NCBI GenBank assembly: GCA_016793635.1
Contig: JAEUMD010000008.1
Span: 368,779 to 432,778, forward strand
Direction: 5' to 3'
DNA from: Hyphomicrobiaceae bacterium
GTDB taxonomy: Bacteria > Pseudomonadota > Alphaproteobacteria > Rhizobiales > Hyphomicrobiaceae
DNA length: 64,000 nucleotides
This document shows positions 57,104 through 64,000 of this stretch, piece after piece (position 1 is the first letter of the stretch; each line of letters begins with the position of its first letter). The notes under the pieces were generated by a model that worked only from the letters and a program-made list of their open reading frames with translations, was not told where the DNA came from and searched no databases. Both the position numbers and the translations under genes were made by a program.

Positions 57104-58288
57104 ATGGACAGCACTACGACATTCCGTAAAAAGATCGGCCTCGCCATCGTCCAGGCCCTGCCGCCCGGCGCCACCGTCTGGGACACCGAGATCAAAGGCT
57201 TCTGCGCCCGCCGCCAGAAGAGCGAGGCGGTGAGCTACATGCTCAAGACGCGAGTGGACGGTCGCATCCGCTGGTTCACCATCGGGCGCCATGGCCAGCC
57301 TTCGCCAAGCGGCCAGGTGTGGGCGCCGGACACCGCGCGCAAGCAGGCGATCAAGATCCTCGCCGATCCCGCAGCCTTCGAGCGCCCCTCGCCTGAGCAG
57401 GAGCTTTCCTTCGCGACGGTCGCCGAGCAGTTCTTGGAGAACCACGGTGCCAAGATCAAATCGAGCACGCTGCACGAGTACAGGTCGCTCATGCGCATGT
57501 ACCTGCTGCCGGCCTTTGGGGCGAAGCGGCTGACCTCAATCACGCGTGCCGACGTATCCACCGCGCACGCCGGCTGGAAGGACGTGCCGCGCGCCGCCAA
57601 CCATGCGCTCTCCGTTCTTTCCAAGCTCATGACCTGGGCCGAGGACCAGGGCTATCGACCGGAAGGCGCCAATCCCTGCCAGCGCGTACAGCGCTACAAG
57701 GAGAACAAGCGCGAGCGCTTCCTCACCAAGGAGGAACTGGCACGGCTGGGCGCCGCTCTCGACAAGGCCGAGGCTGAGCGCATCTGCGGCCCCTACGCCA
57801 TCGCCGCCGTGCGCCTGCTGATCTTCACCGGCGCCCGCCTCAACGAAATCCTGACGCTCGAATGGTCCCACGTCGACCTCGAACGGCGCATGATCTTCCT
57901 GCCCGACAGCAAGACCGGCCAGAAGCCGCTCACGCTCAACGACGCCGCGCTAAAGTTGCTGACCGAGTTGCCCAGGTTCGCCAATAACCCCTACGTGATT
58001 GTCGGCCACCGCTACGGCTCGCATCTCATCAACCTGCAAAAGCCCTGGCAAGCGATCCGTTCGCTCGCCGGTCTGGAGGCGGTGCGCATCCATGATCTCC
58101 GGCACACCTTCGCCAGCGTGGCCGTGGCCTCGGGCGGGTCGTTGCCTGTGCTCGGGCGCCAACTCGGCCATACGCAGCCGCAGACCACGCAACGCTATGC
58201 GCATCTGGCCGACGATCCGGTGCGGCAGCTCACTCAGGCGACGGGAGAGGTACTCGATGCGGCTTTGCGGCAGCGTCCCGGCACATGA
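57104..58288 (+). CDS. Tyrosine-type site-specific integrase
   Basis: A 394-residue integrase of the phage/ICE kind. An N-terminal arm-binding region (about 1–90), a core-binding SAM-like domain (about 95–185), then the catalytic domain with Arg in F-T-G-A-R-L-N-E-I-L, His-x-x-Arg in I-H-D-L-R-H-T-F, a His in L-G-H-T-Q-P-Q-T-T and the nucleophile Tyr in R-Y-A-H-L. It would integrate the element at the nearby tRNA-like site. It lies at the end of the element, as usual. Confidence 0.95.
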   Translation: MDSTTTFRKKIGLAIVQALPPGATVWDTEIKGFCARRQKSEAVSYMLKTRVDGRIRWFTIGRHGQPSPSGQVWAPDTARKQAIKILADPAAFERPSPEQELSFATVAEQFLENHGAKIKSSTLHEYRSLMRMYLLPAFGAKRLTSITRADVSTAHAGWKDVPRAANHALSVLSKLMTWAEDQGYRPEGANPCQRVQRYKENKRERFLTKEELARLGAALDKAEAERICGPYAIAAVRLLIFTGARLNEILTLEWSHVDLERRMIFLPDSKTGQKPLTLNDAALKLLTELPRFANNPYVIVGHRYGSHLINLQKPWQAIRSLAGLEAVRIHDLRHTFASVAVASGGSLPVLGRQLGHTQPQTTQRYAHLADDPVRQLTQATGEVLDAALRQRPGT

Positions 58289-58376
58289 ACGCGAGTCGTG
58301 CCGACCCATCGGCCCCAGATATGACAAAGTATGATTTTGTGCTACGCTCCATAAGTCCCCACAAGGAGCAGCCACC

Positions 58377-58646
58377 ATGGAACGCCTGACCATCACCCTC
58401 ACCCCGGACCTCGCGCAGCGCGTGAAATCGGCCGTCGACGCCGGCAACTACGCCTCCGCAAGCGAAGTAATGCGCCAGGCGCTCAGAGATTGGGAGTTCG
58501 CCGAGGCGCGGCGCCAGGCCGAGCTCCAAGCACTCCGCGCCGATGTGCAAGTTGGCCTCGATGAAGCCGCTGCCCGCAAGGCCAAGCCGTTCAACGCCGC
58601 CCGCATCGTCAAAGCGGGCCAGCGTCTCGCCGCCAGGAAGCGGTGA
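58377..58646 (+). CDS. parD: ParD-type antitoxin
   Basis: An 89-residue ribbon-helix-helix protein. The N-terminal strand M-E-R-L-T-I-T-L-T-P-D-L and helices with A-S-A-S-E-V-M-R-Q-A-L-R are typical of ParD/CopG antitoxins; the C-terminus is a charged tail that would wrap the toxin. It is followed after three bases by parE and probably represses the pair's own promoter. ATG with AGGAG upstream. Confidence 0.93.
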   Translation: MERLTITLTPDLAQRVKSAVDAGNYASASEVMRQALRDWEFAEARRQAELQALRADVQVGLDEAAARKAKPFNAARIVKAGQRLAARKR

Positions 58647-58649
58647 CCC

Positions 58650-58952
58650 ATGTCGGAGCGCAAGGTCCGCACGTTGCTCATCACGCCGGTTGCCGAGCGT
58701 GACCTTGCCGAGATTTGGGCTTACATCGCCGAGGACTCGCCCAGGGCTGCGACGGCCTTCATCGAGCAGATCGAATCCAAATTCACGCCTCTTCTCGACT
58801 TCCCGGGTATCGGCGCCCCTCGCGATCATCTGGCGCCGGGCCTGCGCGCCGCGCCGTACAAGAACTACTGCATCTACTTCACCTTCGACGCCGAGAGCGT
58901 GATCATCGTCCGGGTCGTGCATGGCGCCCGCGACGTGCGCTCGATGTTTTGA
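58650..58952 (+). CDS. parE: ParE-type toxin
   Basis: A 100-residue RelE/ParE-superfamily toxin: V-A-E-R-D-L-A-E-I-W-A-Y-I-A-E, F-P-G-I-G-A-P-R and the closing R-V-V-H-G-A-R-D-V. ParE members poison DNA gyrase. Together with parD it would keep the integrated element in the lineage. The stop is followed by an AT-rich region that precedes parA. Confidence 0.93.
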   Translation: MSERKVRTLLITPVAERDLAEIWAYIAEDSPRAATAFIEQIESKFTPLLDFPGIGAPRDHLAPGLRAAPYKNYCIYFTFDAESVIIVRVVHGARDVRSMF

Positions 58953-58973
58953 TGCATTAATCCAAATCTTGAA

Positions 58974-58997
58974 TTGTGCATTTGTTGAATTGCACAA
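58974..58997. promoter_or_regulatory. Inverted repeat upstream of parA
   Basis: TTGTGCA (58974–58980) and TGCACAA (58991–58997) with a 10-base spacer, inside a ~150-base AT-rich region rich in TTGC/GCAA words. It could be the ParA operator or a centromere-like site; I cannot decide which. Confidence 0.4.
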
Positions 58998-59105
58998 ATG
59001 CCACATTTTAAGGCAGCAAAATACGTCCAGCAATTGCCGTTTTGCGTAATTGCGCAATACTCGCATTCGAGAAAACTACAATTGTTGAAGTCTGGAATAC
59101 TGCAA

Positions 59106-59795
59106 ATGATGATTATCACTTTTGCCTCCTCTAAAGGGGGCGTTGGCAAGTCCACGGCGTGTGCCTGCCTTGCGGGCAGCCTGCTCGACCAGGGCCGGCG
59201 CGTCCACATCGTCGACCTTGACGGCAACCGCACGCTGACCCGCTGGCTCGGGCCGCTGGGCAGTGACATGCCACAGCTCACCTTGGCAACGCCCGACACA
59301 CAGGCTCTTACCGAGCATTTGGAGGCCCAAGGCAGGGGAGGGGCACCCGATGCCATTCTGATCGACGTAGCAGGCGCCTATGAGCGCGCCATCACCGTTG
59401 CCATGGCACGCGCCCATCTCACCATCATTCCCGCCGCACCGACTGAGGCGGACCTCTTCGAGGCCTCCCGCGTGGCCGGGCACTTGAAGAGTGTTTTTGC
59501 TGCGTTCGGTCGGGAGCCGCTCTATCGGCTGCTCTTGACCCAGGTTCAGCCGCTCGCCTCCCACGCTCAGGCCCATGCGTTCCACGAGGTCGATCGCCTC
59601 GCACTACCCCGTTTCGACACCGTACTCACGCACCGCGCCGCCTATCAGGAGATCGGATTCTCCGGAAAGCCGCCGCATCTCGCCGATCTTGCCCGCACAT
59701 CCGTCCAAAAGGCCAAGGCAGAGGTCGACGCGTGGCAGAAGGAAATTCAGAGCCTTCTCGGTAAGAAACAACCCGAACGGAAGGCCGCCGCATGA
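59106..59795 (+). CDS. parA: ParA family partition ATPase
   Basis: A 229-residue ParA-like P-loop ATPase. Deviant Walker A S-S-K-G-G-V-G-K-S-T at about residues 8–17, the D-L-D-G-N-R and the I-D-V-A-G switch regions follow. It lacks the long N-terminal DNA-binding domain of ParA type Ia, so it is of the short type. I chose ATG 59106; the open frame upstream is poor coding sequence. ATG of the next gene overlaps the stop. It would segregate the element when replicating. Confidence 0.9.
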   Translation: MMIITFASSKGGVGKSTACACLAGSLLDQGRRVHIVDLDGNRTLTRWLGPLGSDMPQLTLATPDTQALTEHLEAQGRGGAPDAILIDVAGAYERAITVAMARAHLTIIPAAPTEADLFEASRVAGHLKSVFAAFGREPLYRLLLTQVQPLASHAQAHAFHEVDRLALPRFDTVLTHRAAYQEIGFSGKPPHLADLARTSVQKAKAEVDAWQKEIQSLLGKKQPERKAAA

Positions 59796-60109
59796 GCACC
59801 AAGCCTGCCTTCCGCAACATCACCGAACCTCTCACCGTCACCGATACTGACCTCGACCGCCTCAATCAGCGAATGGGCGTGCCCACTCTCGTCGCAGGCG
59901 CTCCAAAGCAAGAGGAACCTCCGATCGCGCCTAGGCAACAGCGCCCGATCAACATCCTTGTTCCCGACTATGTGGCCGAGGCCGTACGAGAGAAAGCCCA
60001 CAAAGCAAAGAGCTCGGTCCGTTACATCGTTCTCAAGGCCCTGGCTGACAGCGGCATCCCGGTAGAGCTGGACGATCTTGTGCTCGACGCGCGCAGGGCC
60101 AAGGCGTGA
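59792..60109 (+). CDS. Small partner protein of ParA, possible ParB-like/CopG DNA binder
   Basis: 105 residues, coupled to parA by ATGA overlap. The C-terminal half (I-N-I-L-V-P-D-Y-V-A-E-A-V-R-E-K-A, then S-V-R-Y-I-V-L-K-A-L-A) resembles a ribbon-helix-helix dimer. Its position between parA and repA suggests the centromere-binding partner of ParA. The N-terminal half is probably flexible and may contact ParA. Confidence 0.65.
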   Translation: MSTKPAFRNITEPLTVTDTDLDRLNQRMGVPTLVAGAPKQEEPPIAPRQQRPINILVPDYVAEAVREKAHKAKSSVRYIVLKALADSGIPVELDDLVLDARRAKA

Positions 60110-60119
60110 GGCGTGACCA

Positions 60120-61145
60120 ATGACGCTCGACACGCCTCCCGCCATCCGCGATGCCGATCTGCTTGCCGAGTTGGAGGAGGCCCGGGGCAAGTTCACGTTC
60201 GAGTTCGTCGCCCGTCGCCTCGCAGATCGCCAAGCCGAACGCGACCGGTTGGCTGCAACTCCACCCTCGAAGCGGCGCCGCATCGAAACGGCCGCTCAAC
60301 TCGCGGCAAAGCCGCCAGCACTTGCCGATCTCCGCCACCTCCATTCGGTGGTCGCCGTGGTGGGCCTGCCCTACGAGCGCCTGCCGACCGGTCAACAACA
60401 TTTCGCACGCCAGCAGGGCAGCATGGCCCTCGACGTGACCGCTGGCTATCTGCGCGACACGCACGGCAAGGCCCTTCTGCAACCGATCCCCTTCGGGCCT
60501 AAGGCGCGGCTCATCATGATGCACCTGTGCAGCGAGGCGATCCAACAGAAGTCAGCTACCATCGAGATTGCCGACACCTTCACCGGCTTCGTCCGCGACA
60601 TGGGTTATTCCGACAGCGGTGGCAAGCGCGGACCCTTGACCGCATTCAAGGAGCAGCTCAATGCACTCGCCGCTTGCTCGATGCGCTTGAGCGTGTGGAA
60701 CGGCGAAAGCGTCAGGACCCGAAACATCACGCCCATCGAGCAGATGGACCTGTGGCTCGCCAACGATCCCGATCAGCGCTCGCTATGGCCCTCGACCGTC
60801 ACCTTCGGCCCGGCCATGTACGAAAGCTTGAAGCGCCACGCGCTGCCCTTGAACGCCCATGTTGTGCGCGCATTTTCCGCTTCCGCCCGCAAGCTCGATC
60901 TCTACTTCTGGCTCGGCTGGCGCATCCACAACATCGACGCGCCGCTGAAGCTCTCTTGGGCCGCGCTCTACGACCAATTTGGCGGCGCCAACACCGACCC
61001 GCGCGACTTCAAGCGCCACTTCAAGCACGACTTGAAGGAGATCAAGGAAGTTCTGGAGCGCCTGCCAGCGACGCTCTCGGAATCGGGCCTTACCATCGAG
61101 CCCGCCGATCCCGGCGTGTTGGCGCTGCCGGTCAAGAGCAAGTGA
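60120..61145 (+). CDS. repA: Plasmid RepA-type replication initiator
   Basis: A 341-residue initiator of the plasmid RepA group often found in alphaproteobacterial plasmids: F-G-P-K-A-R-L-I-M-M-H-L near residue 123, D-M-G-Y-S-D-S-G-G-K-R-G, then S-A-S-A-R-K-L-D-L-Y-F-W-L and F-K-R-H-F-K-H-D-L. It would bind the iterons that begin 12 bases after its stop. Starts at the ATG at 60120, 10 bases after the small partner gene. Confidence 0.85.
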   Translation: MTLDTPPAIRDADLLAELEEARGKFTFEFVARRLADRQAERDRLAATPPSKRRRIETAAQLAAKPPALADLRHLHSVVAVVGLPYERLPTGQQHFARQQGSMALDVTAGYLRDTHGKALLQPIPFGPKARLIMMHLCSEAIQQKSATIEIADTFTGFVRDMGYSDSGGKRGPLTAFKEQLNALAACSMRLSVWNGESVRTRNITPIEQMDLWLANDPDQRSLWPSTVTFGPAMYESLKRHALPLNAHVVRAFSASARKLDLYFWLGWRIHNIDAPLKLSWAALYDQFGGANTDPRDFKRHFKHDLKEIKEVLERLPATLSESGLTIEPADPGVLALPVKSK

Positions 61146-61156
61146 TGCGTGATGCT

Positions 61157-61336
61157 CCGCAGACTTGGCCACGCCAAGAGAGCATCCGATGTCTTATCAA
61201 ACAAGGAGTTGCTTGAAAGCTCCGCAGAGTTGGCCATGCCCCGCCGCAGACTTGGCCATGGATCGCCGTCATATTCCGCAGACTTGGCCACAAGGTCCCG
61301 CAGAGCTGGCCACATTCTCCCGCAGACTTGACCACG
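61157..61336 (+). repeat. Six iterons downstream of repA
   Basis: Consensus CCGCAGACTTGGCCA appears at 61157, 61222, 61244, 61276, 61298 and 61320, with single changes (C/G at the eighth base, CTGG or TTGA variants). The last five lie 22, 32, 22 and 22 bases apart, about two or three helical turns, as in iteron-type plasmid origins. This is the likely oriV of the element. Confidence 0.85.
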
Positions 61337-61349
61337 GCATATTATAGAA

Positions 61350-61392
61350 CAGAACATCTCAGAACATGGGGCAGAACATTCTTACCGAACAT
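61350..61392 (+). repeat. Short AGAACAT direct repeats after the iterons
   Basis: CAGAACAT at 61350–61357, 61360–61367 and 61372–61379, and CCGAACAT at 61385–61392, in an AT-rich tract adjoining the iterons. They may be part of the opening region of the origin or a second protein's sites. Confidence 0.5.
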
Positions 61393-61526
61393 TCTTCAAG
61401 ATTTTCAGAACAAGTGGTTTTTCAATGCCTAATTGAGAACAGATCTTGTTAGACACAAGAGGAAAGCGCCAGGATCAGATTTCAAACCACGGGATGGAGA
61501 ATCAACCGCACGACTTGAAACACGCC

Positions 61527-61862
61527 TTAAATACGTTCCTGGAGCTCTGACGGTGGAGAACTTGGTTGAGCGCCGCAATGTTTTGCGCCTTCGGAGATTT
61601 GCTTCGCCGATTTGTAGCGCTCCAAGCGCTCTCCAAGTGTCGGCTCAGGCGTGTCATGCCTCCTGACCGTACCCGGCAGCCCGCTCAGAATGGTCTCGAC
61701 ACGCGGATCATCGAGCATCGGCCCCCAAATAGTGATGAAGCTGCGCATGCAGTCCTCGGGACAAAGGCGATAGATGCTACGCACGAGGCGATAGCAATCA
61801 CGCTTCCAAGGTTCCCGAAAGTGGGGCAAATACCATTTCGGCAGGGTACAAACATACGTCAC
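61527..61862 (-). CDS. Hypothetical protein, 111 residues
   Basis: Unrecognised. Start at the ATG 61862, 21 bases after the stop of the upstream gene on the same strand, so the two could be co-transcribed. The first ~60 residues look protein-like (R-E-P-W-K-R-D-C-Y-R-L-V-R-S-I-Y-R-L, W-G-P-M-L-D-D-P-R-V), the rest less so. No clear ribosome site. Confidence 0.4.
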   Translation of the reverse strand: MTYVCTLPKWYLPHFREPWKRDCYRLVRSIYRLCPEDCMRSFITIWGPMLDDPRVETILSGLPGTVRRHDTPEPTLGERLERYKSAKQISEGAKHCGAQPSSPPSELQERI

Positions 61863-61882
61863 GATGAGTAGCTTGGGTCAGG

Positions 61883-62842
61883 TCAAGCTACTTCGCAAGT
61901 GACCTCCTGCAAAAAATTCCACTTCTTCATACGTCGCCGCCATGCCGCGATCTTGCGCTCATCGCCGATCTTGGCGGCCAGCTTCAGCCCGAGCCGGTAG
62001 CGCTCCAAGGCCGCGTAGCGATGCTGCTTATTGGTTCGGCTCCATCGCGCGTACGTATCCGTCTCAAGGCGCAAGAGCCTGATCTCGACAAACGGGCCTT
62101 CCAGACCGCGCTTGTCGAGTTCCTTGCGAATATCGAGGCAGCCTTGCAACACATCATGAAAGCGGCGCGCCTTGTAGTCCGCCAGTGCAAACAGGGCCTT
62201 TTTGCGCAGTGCCCGAACCATCGCATCGGCTTGCAAATCAAGCTCCATGCTGCGCTTCAGAGTATCCTCAACGCTGAGCCCATGGAGAGCCTTGGGTCTA
62301 TCTTTCAAATCTGCTCCCTGGTGAATGACTTGGTGAGCAGGGTTCGCATAGACGGCGCCGGCCCAGTCGTCGGGTACGCGCTCCCGGTTTGCTCCGTCGA
62401 GCCACAACTTCAATGCGATGCCGGCGGCCGGAGACCAGATGTTCTTGTGGTGGTCGTGAGCGAGCTTCCGCAGTTTCAAAAGACCGCTTCTGGATGAATG
62501 AGCGCGCCGGGCAATCAGTCTTTGATAGAACGCAGATAGCCTGTCGGCCGTCCGGTACGAAACGTACCCGCAACATGCTAGAATTTGATCGATAGCCTCG
62601 TCGCTTAAGGCGGAGTCACTTGTCGTCTTGGCGCCGTCCGACAGAATCCACGCGACCAGAATTCTCAGATTGCCGATGGCCTGCGTCCGATCGCCCTCCT
62701 CCATCGGCTCCATGACGAACGATCGAAGGAATAGGTCTCGGTTTTCCTGTAATTCCAAGTCCGCAAGCCGCCAATTCAACTCTTTCAGAAGCGATTGCAA
62801 GTGGTCCCTCTGCTCAGCCGTGTAGTGCCTCGCTTCGTCCAA
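61883..62842 (-). CDS. Hypothetical alpha-helical protein next to the transposase
   Basis: About 319 residues if it begins at the TTG at 62842; the frame is open to 63034 but that extension lies over the transposase promoter and 5' end, so it is unlikely. Charged helical segments dominate (A-D-L-E-L-Q-E-N-R-D-L-F-L, L-L-K-L-R-K-L-A-H-D-H-H-K, R-K-E-L-D-K-R-G-L). No family recognised. The true start is unclear. Confidence 0.55.
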   Translation of the reverse strand: MDEARHYTAEQRDHLQSLLKELNWRLADLELQENRDLFLRSFVMEPMEEGDRTQAIGNLRILVAWILSDGAKTTSDSALSDEAIDQILACCGYVSYRTADRLSAFYQRLIARRAHSSRSGLLKLRKLAHDHHKNIWSPAAGIALKLWLDGANRERVPDDWAGAVYANPAHQVIHQGADLKDRPKALHGLSVEDTLKRSMELDLQADAMVRALRKKALFALADYKARRFHDVLQGCLDIRKELDKRGLEGPFVEIRLLRLETDTYARWSRTNKQHRYAALERYRLGLKLAAKIGDERKIAAWRRRMKKWNFLQEVTCEVA

Positions 62843-62860
62843 TCTCGGGCGATTATACGG

Positions 62861-62889
62861 TTGACAAACCCAAGCGGACGGACTATCTT
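62861..62889 (+). promoter_or_regulatory. Sigma-70-type promoter of the transposase gene
   Basis: A perfect TTGACA at 62861–62866, a 17-base spacer, and TATCTT at 62884–62889, 29 bases upstream of the GTG start at 62919. This is the best promoter match in the window. Confidence 0.7.
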
Positions 62890-62918
62890 CTCTCTCAACA
62901 CTGAGAGGGAATTGTGTC

Positions 62919-63893
62919 GTGTCCGTCCTGAATGCTCCCCACTTCCACGATGAAGCCGCCGCCTTTGCCAAGCTCGAAAGCGTGCTTTGGCCGCGCGGCC
63001 CGATCTGCCCGAAGTGTGGCAACACCGAGCGCATCTACGTTCTCGATGGTGTGCGCTCCAAGCCGAGCAAGAAGAACCCGGAAGGCCTTGTCCGCCACGG
63101 TTTGAAGAAGTGCGGCAAGTGCCGTAACCAGTTTACGGTGCGCGTCGGTACGGTGTTCGAGTCCAGCCACATCCCGCTGCACAAGTGGTTCCAAGCCGTG
63201 CATCTGCTCTGCTGCTCCAAGAAGGGCATTAGCAGCCACCAGCTTCATCGCGTCCTAGAGATCACCTATGAGGCCGCGTGGTTCATGAGCCACCGCATCA
63301 GGGAAGCCATGCGTTCCGGCTCTCTGGCCCCCATGGGCGGCACTGGCAGCAGCGGCGTTGTCGAGGCAGACGAAACCTTCATCGGCCGCAAGAAGGGCGT
63401 GCCGGTGAAGCGCGGCGGCGCTCACAAGAACGTCGTGCTTGGCCTCGTGGAGCGTGGCGGCGAGGTCCGCACGGTCCATATCGACAACACAAAGGCCGAC
63501 ACGATCCTTCCGATCGTCAACGAGAACATCGCCAAGGAAGCGCACATCATGACTGACGACGGTGCGACTTACTACAAGAAGCTCGGCGACTTCGCCGGAC
63601 ACGATGCGGTGAACCATTCCGCCGAAGAGTACGTGCGGCACGAGGACGGCAAGCCGGTCATCACCACGAACACGATCGAAGGCTACTTCAGCATCTTCAA
63701 GCGCGGCATGAAGGGTGTCTATCAGCATTGCTCCGAGAAGCATTTGCATCGGTACTTGGCGGAGTTTGATTTCAGATACAATGCGCGATACGCCCTCGGT
63801 GTCGACGACGTTGCCAGGACAGAGCGCGCGATCCGTGGTATCATTGGAAAGCGCCTTACCTATAAATCACCTGACGAGGCGCTAACAGACTGA
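62919..63893 (+). CDS. IS1595-family transposase (ISXO2-like)
   Basis: A 324-residue DDE-type transposase. N-terminal zinc ribbon with C-P-K-C-G and C-G-K-C-R-N-Q-F, catalytic Asp in V-E-A-D-E-T-F-I-G, a second Asp in M-T-D-D-G-A, and an N-T-I-E-G-Y-F segment carrying the last acidic residue. It starts with a GTG behind GAGAGGGA. I could not find the element's terminal inverted repeats with confidence, so its borders are unknown. A second gene follows two bases later and probably belongs to it. Confidence 0.92.
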   Translation: MSVLNAPHFHDEAAAFAKLESVLWPRGPICPKCGNTERIYVLDGVRSKPSKKNPEGLVRHGLKKCGKCRNQFTVRVGTVFESSHIPLHKWFQAVHLLCCSKKGISSHQLHRVLEITYEAAWFMSHRIREAMRSGSLAPMGGTGSSGVVEADETFIGRKKGVPVKRGGAHKNVVLGLVERGGEVRTVHIDNTKADTILPIVNENIAKEAHIMTDDGATYYKKLGDFAGHDAVNHSAEEYVRHEDGKPVITTNTIEGYFSIFKRGMKGVYQHCSEKHLHRYLAEFDFRYNARYALGVDDVARTERAIRGIIGKRLTYKSPDEALTD

Positions 63894-63894
63894 T

Positions 63895-64000
63895 ATGGCG
63901 CGAAAAAAGATCACTTTCTGCGTGCACGGATTGGCCGTCGAAAAGAACACGGTCGATGCGTCCGTGTTCGCGCACAAGCTGTCTGCAATTGTTCGTGGAC
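63895..64000 (+). CDS. Start of a hypothetical gene, cut by the window end
   Basis: The first 35 codons of a gene that starts two bases after the transposase stop: M-A-R-K-K-I-T-F-C-V-H-G-L-A-V-E and so on. It may be a partner of the transposase or the next cargo gene. Too little is visible to name it. Confidence 0.45.
   Translation, partial: MARKKITFCVHGLAVEKNTVDASVFAHKLSAIVRG

Noticed and set aside
58998-59105. N-terminal extension of ParA
   Set aside because: This stretch is AT-rich with repeats and lies before the canonical first strand M-I-I-T-F-A-S-S-K-G-G; more likely a control region.
61157-61336. Possible CRISPR array
   Set aside because: Repeats are only ~15 bases, the gaps are 5–50 bases and they directly follow repA, so iterons explain them; no cas genes are present.

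Overview
The window looks like chromosomal DNA of a GC-rich alphaproteobacterium, probably Hyphomicrobiales. Pointers are the yihA–yidC–rnpA–rpmH arrangement, a class I lysyl-tRNA synthetase, the ETF/ETF-ubiquinone oxidoreductase operon and a DUF4010 MgtC-like protein. I could not run searches, so all family calls rest on motifs, lengths and context.

Positions 1–40,300 are mostly ordinary core and envelope genes. A two-component response regulator pair opens the window (the first is cut by the window edge). A fatty-acid/short acyl oxidation block follows: acyl-CoA ligase, EtfB, EtfA, a 592-residue acyl-CoA dehydrogenase and ETF-QO, a complete route from free acid to the quinone pool. Next come a metallophosphoesterase, an exported FAD oxidoreductase, a glycosyltransferase, a secreted RNase T2, an unusual beta-propeller/PI-PLC fusion, a MacA/MacB-like tripartite exporter without its outer-membrane part, a UDP-glucuronate epimerase, MsrA, a 2OG-Fe(II) oxygenase, MepA, a sterol-desaturase-like hydroxylase, an alpha/beta hydrolase, an MgtC-like protein, TerB-like protein, LysRS, a large Clp-N/proline-rich protein, and the yihA–yidC–rnpA–rpmH block with a good intrinsic terminator.

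Positions 40,980–51,305 are accessory: an exported amidohydrolase, a class A beta-lactamase-like serine hydrolase lacking the expected omega-loop glutamate, an orphan HlyD-type adaptor, a His/Pro-rich secreted protein, an OmpA-domain protein, and an AraC regulator translationally coupled to a D-aminoacylase-like amidohydrolase followed by an M19 dipeptidase-like protein. Together these suggest uptake-independent processing of D-amino-acid-containing or beta-lactam-like compounds in the periplasm; this is inference.

Positions 51,306–56,870 hold the most striking structure: an array of displaced polymorphic-toxin C-terminal cassettes. The same pre-toxin sequence (ending in an A-F-A-N-L-F-N-H-F motif) occurs three times nearly identically, each followed by a different toxin domain (PD-(D/E)XK-like nuclease, ART-HYD1-like ADP-ribosyltransferase, zinc-cluster HNH-like nuclease) and then a different immunity gene (unknown 265-residue protein, DUF6881-like, Imm21-like). 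A second, broken copy of the first toxin and a fourth pre-toxin relic mark recombination junctions. No full-length carrier protein is present, and a 21-bp inverted repeat lies exactly where the first copy is truncated.

Positions 56,890–64,000 are an integrated plasmid-like element: a tRNA-like 3' end, triplicated 10-mers, a tyrosine integrase, ParDE, ParA plus a small partner, a RepA initiator, six iterons with ~22-bp spacing, two genes of unknown function, and an IS1595-type transposase with a downstream partner gene cut by the window end.
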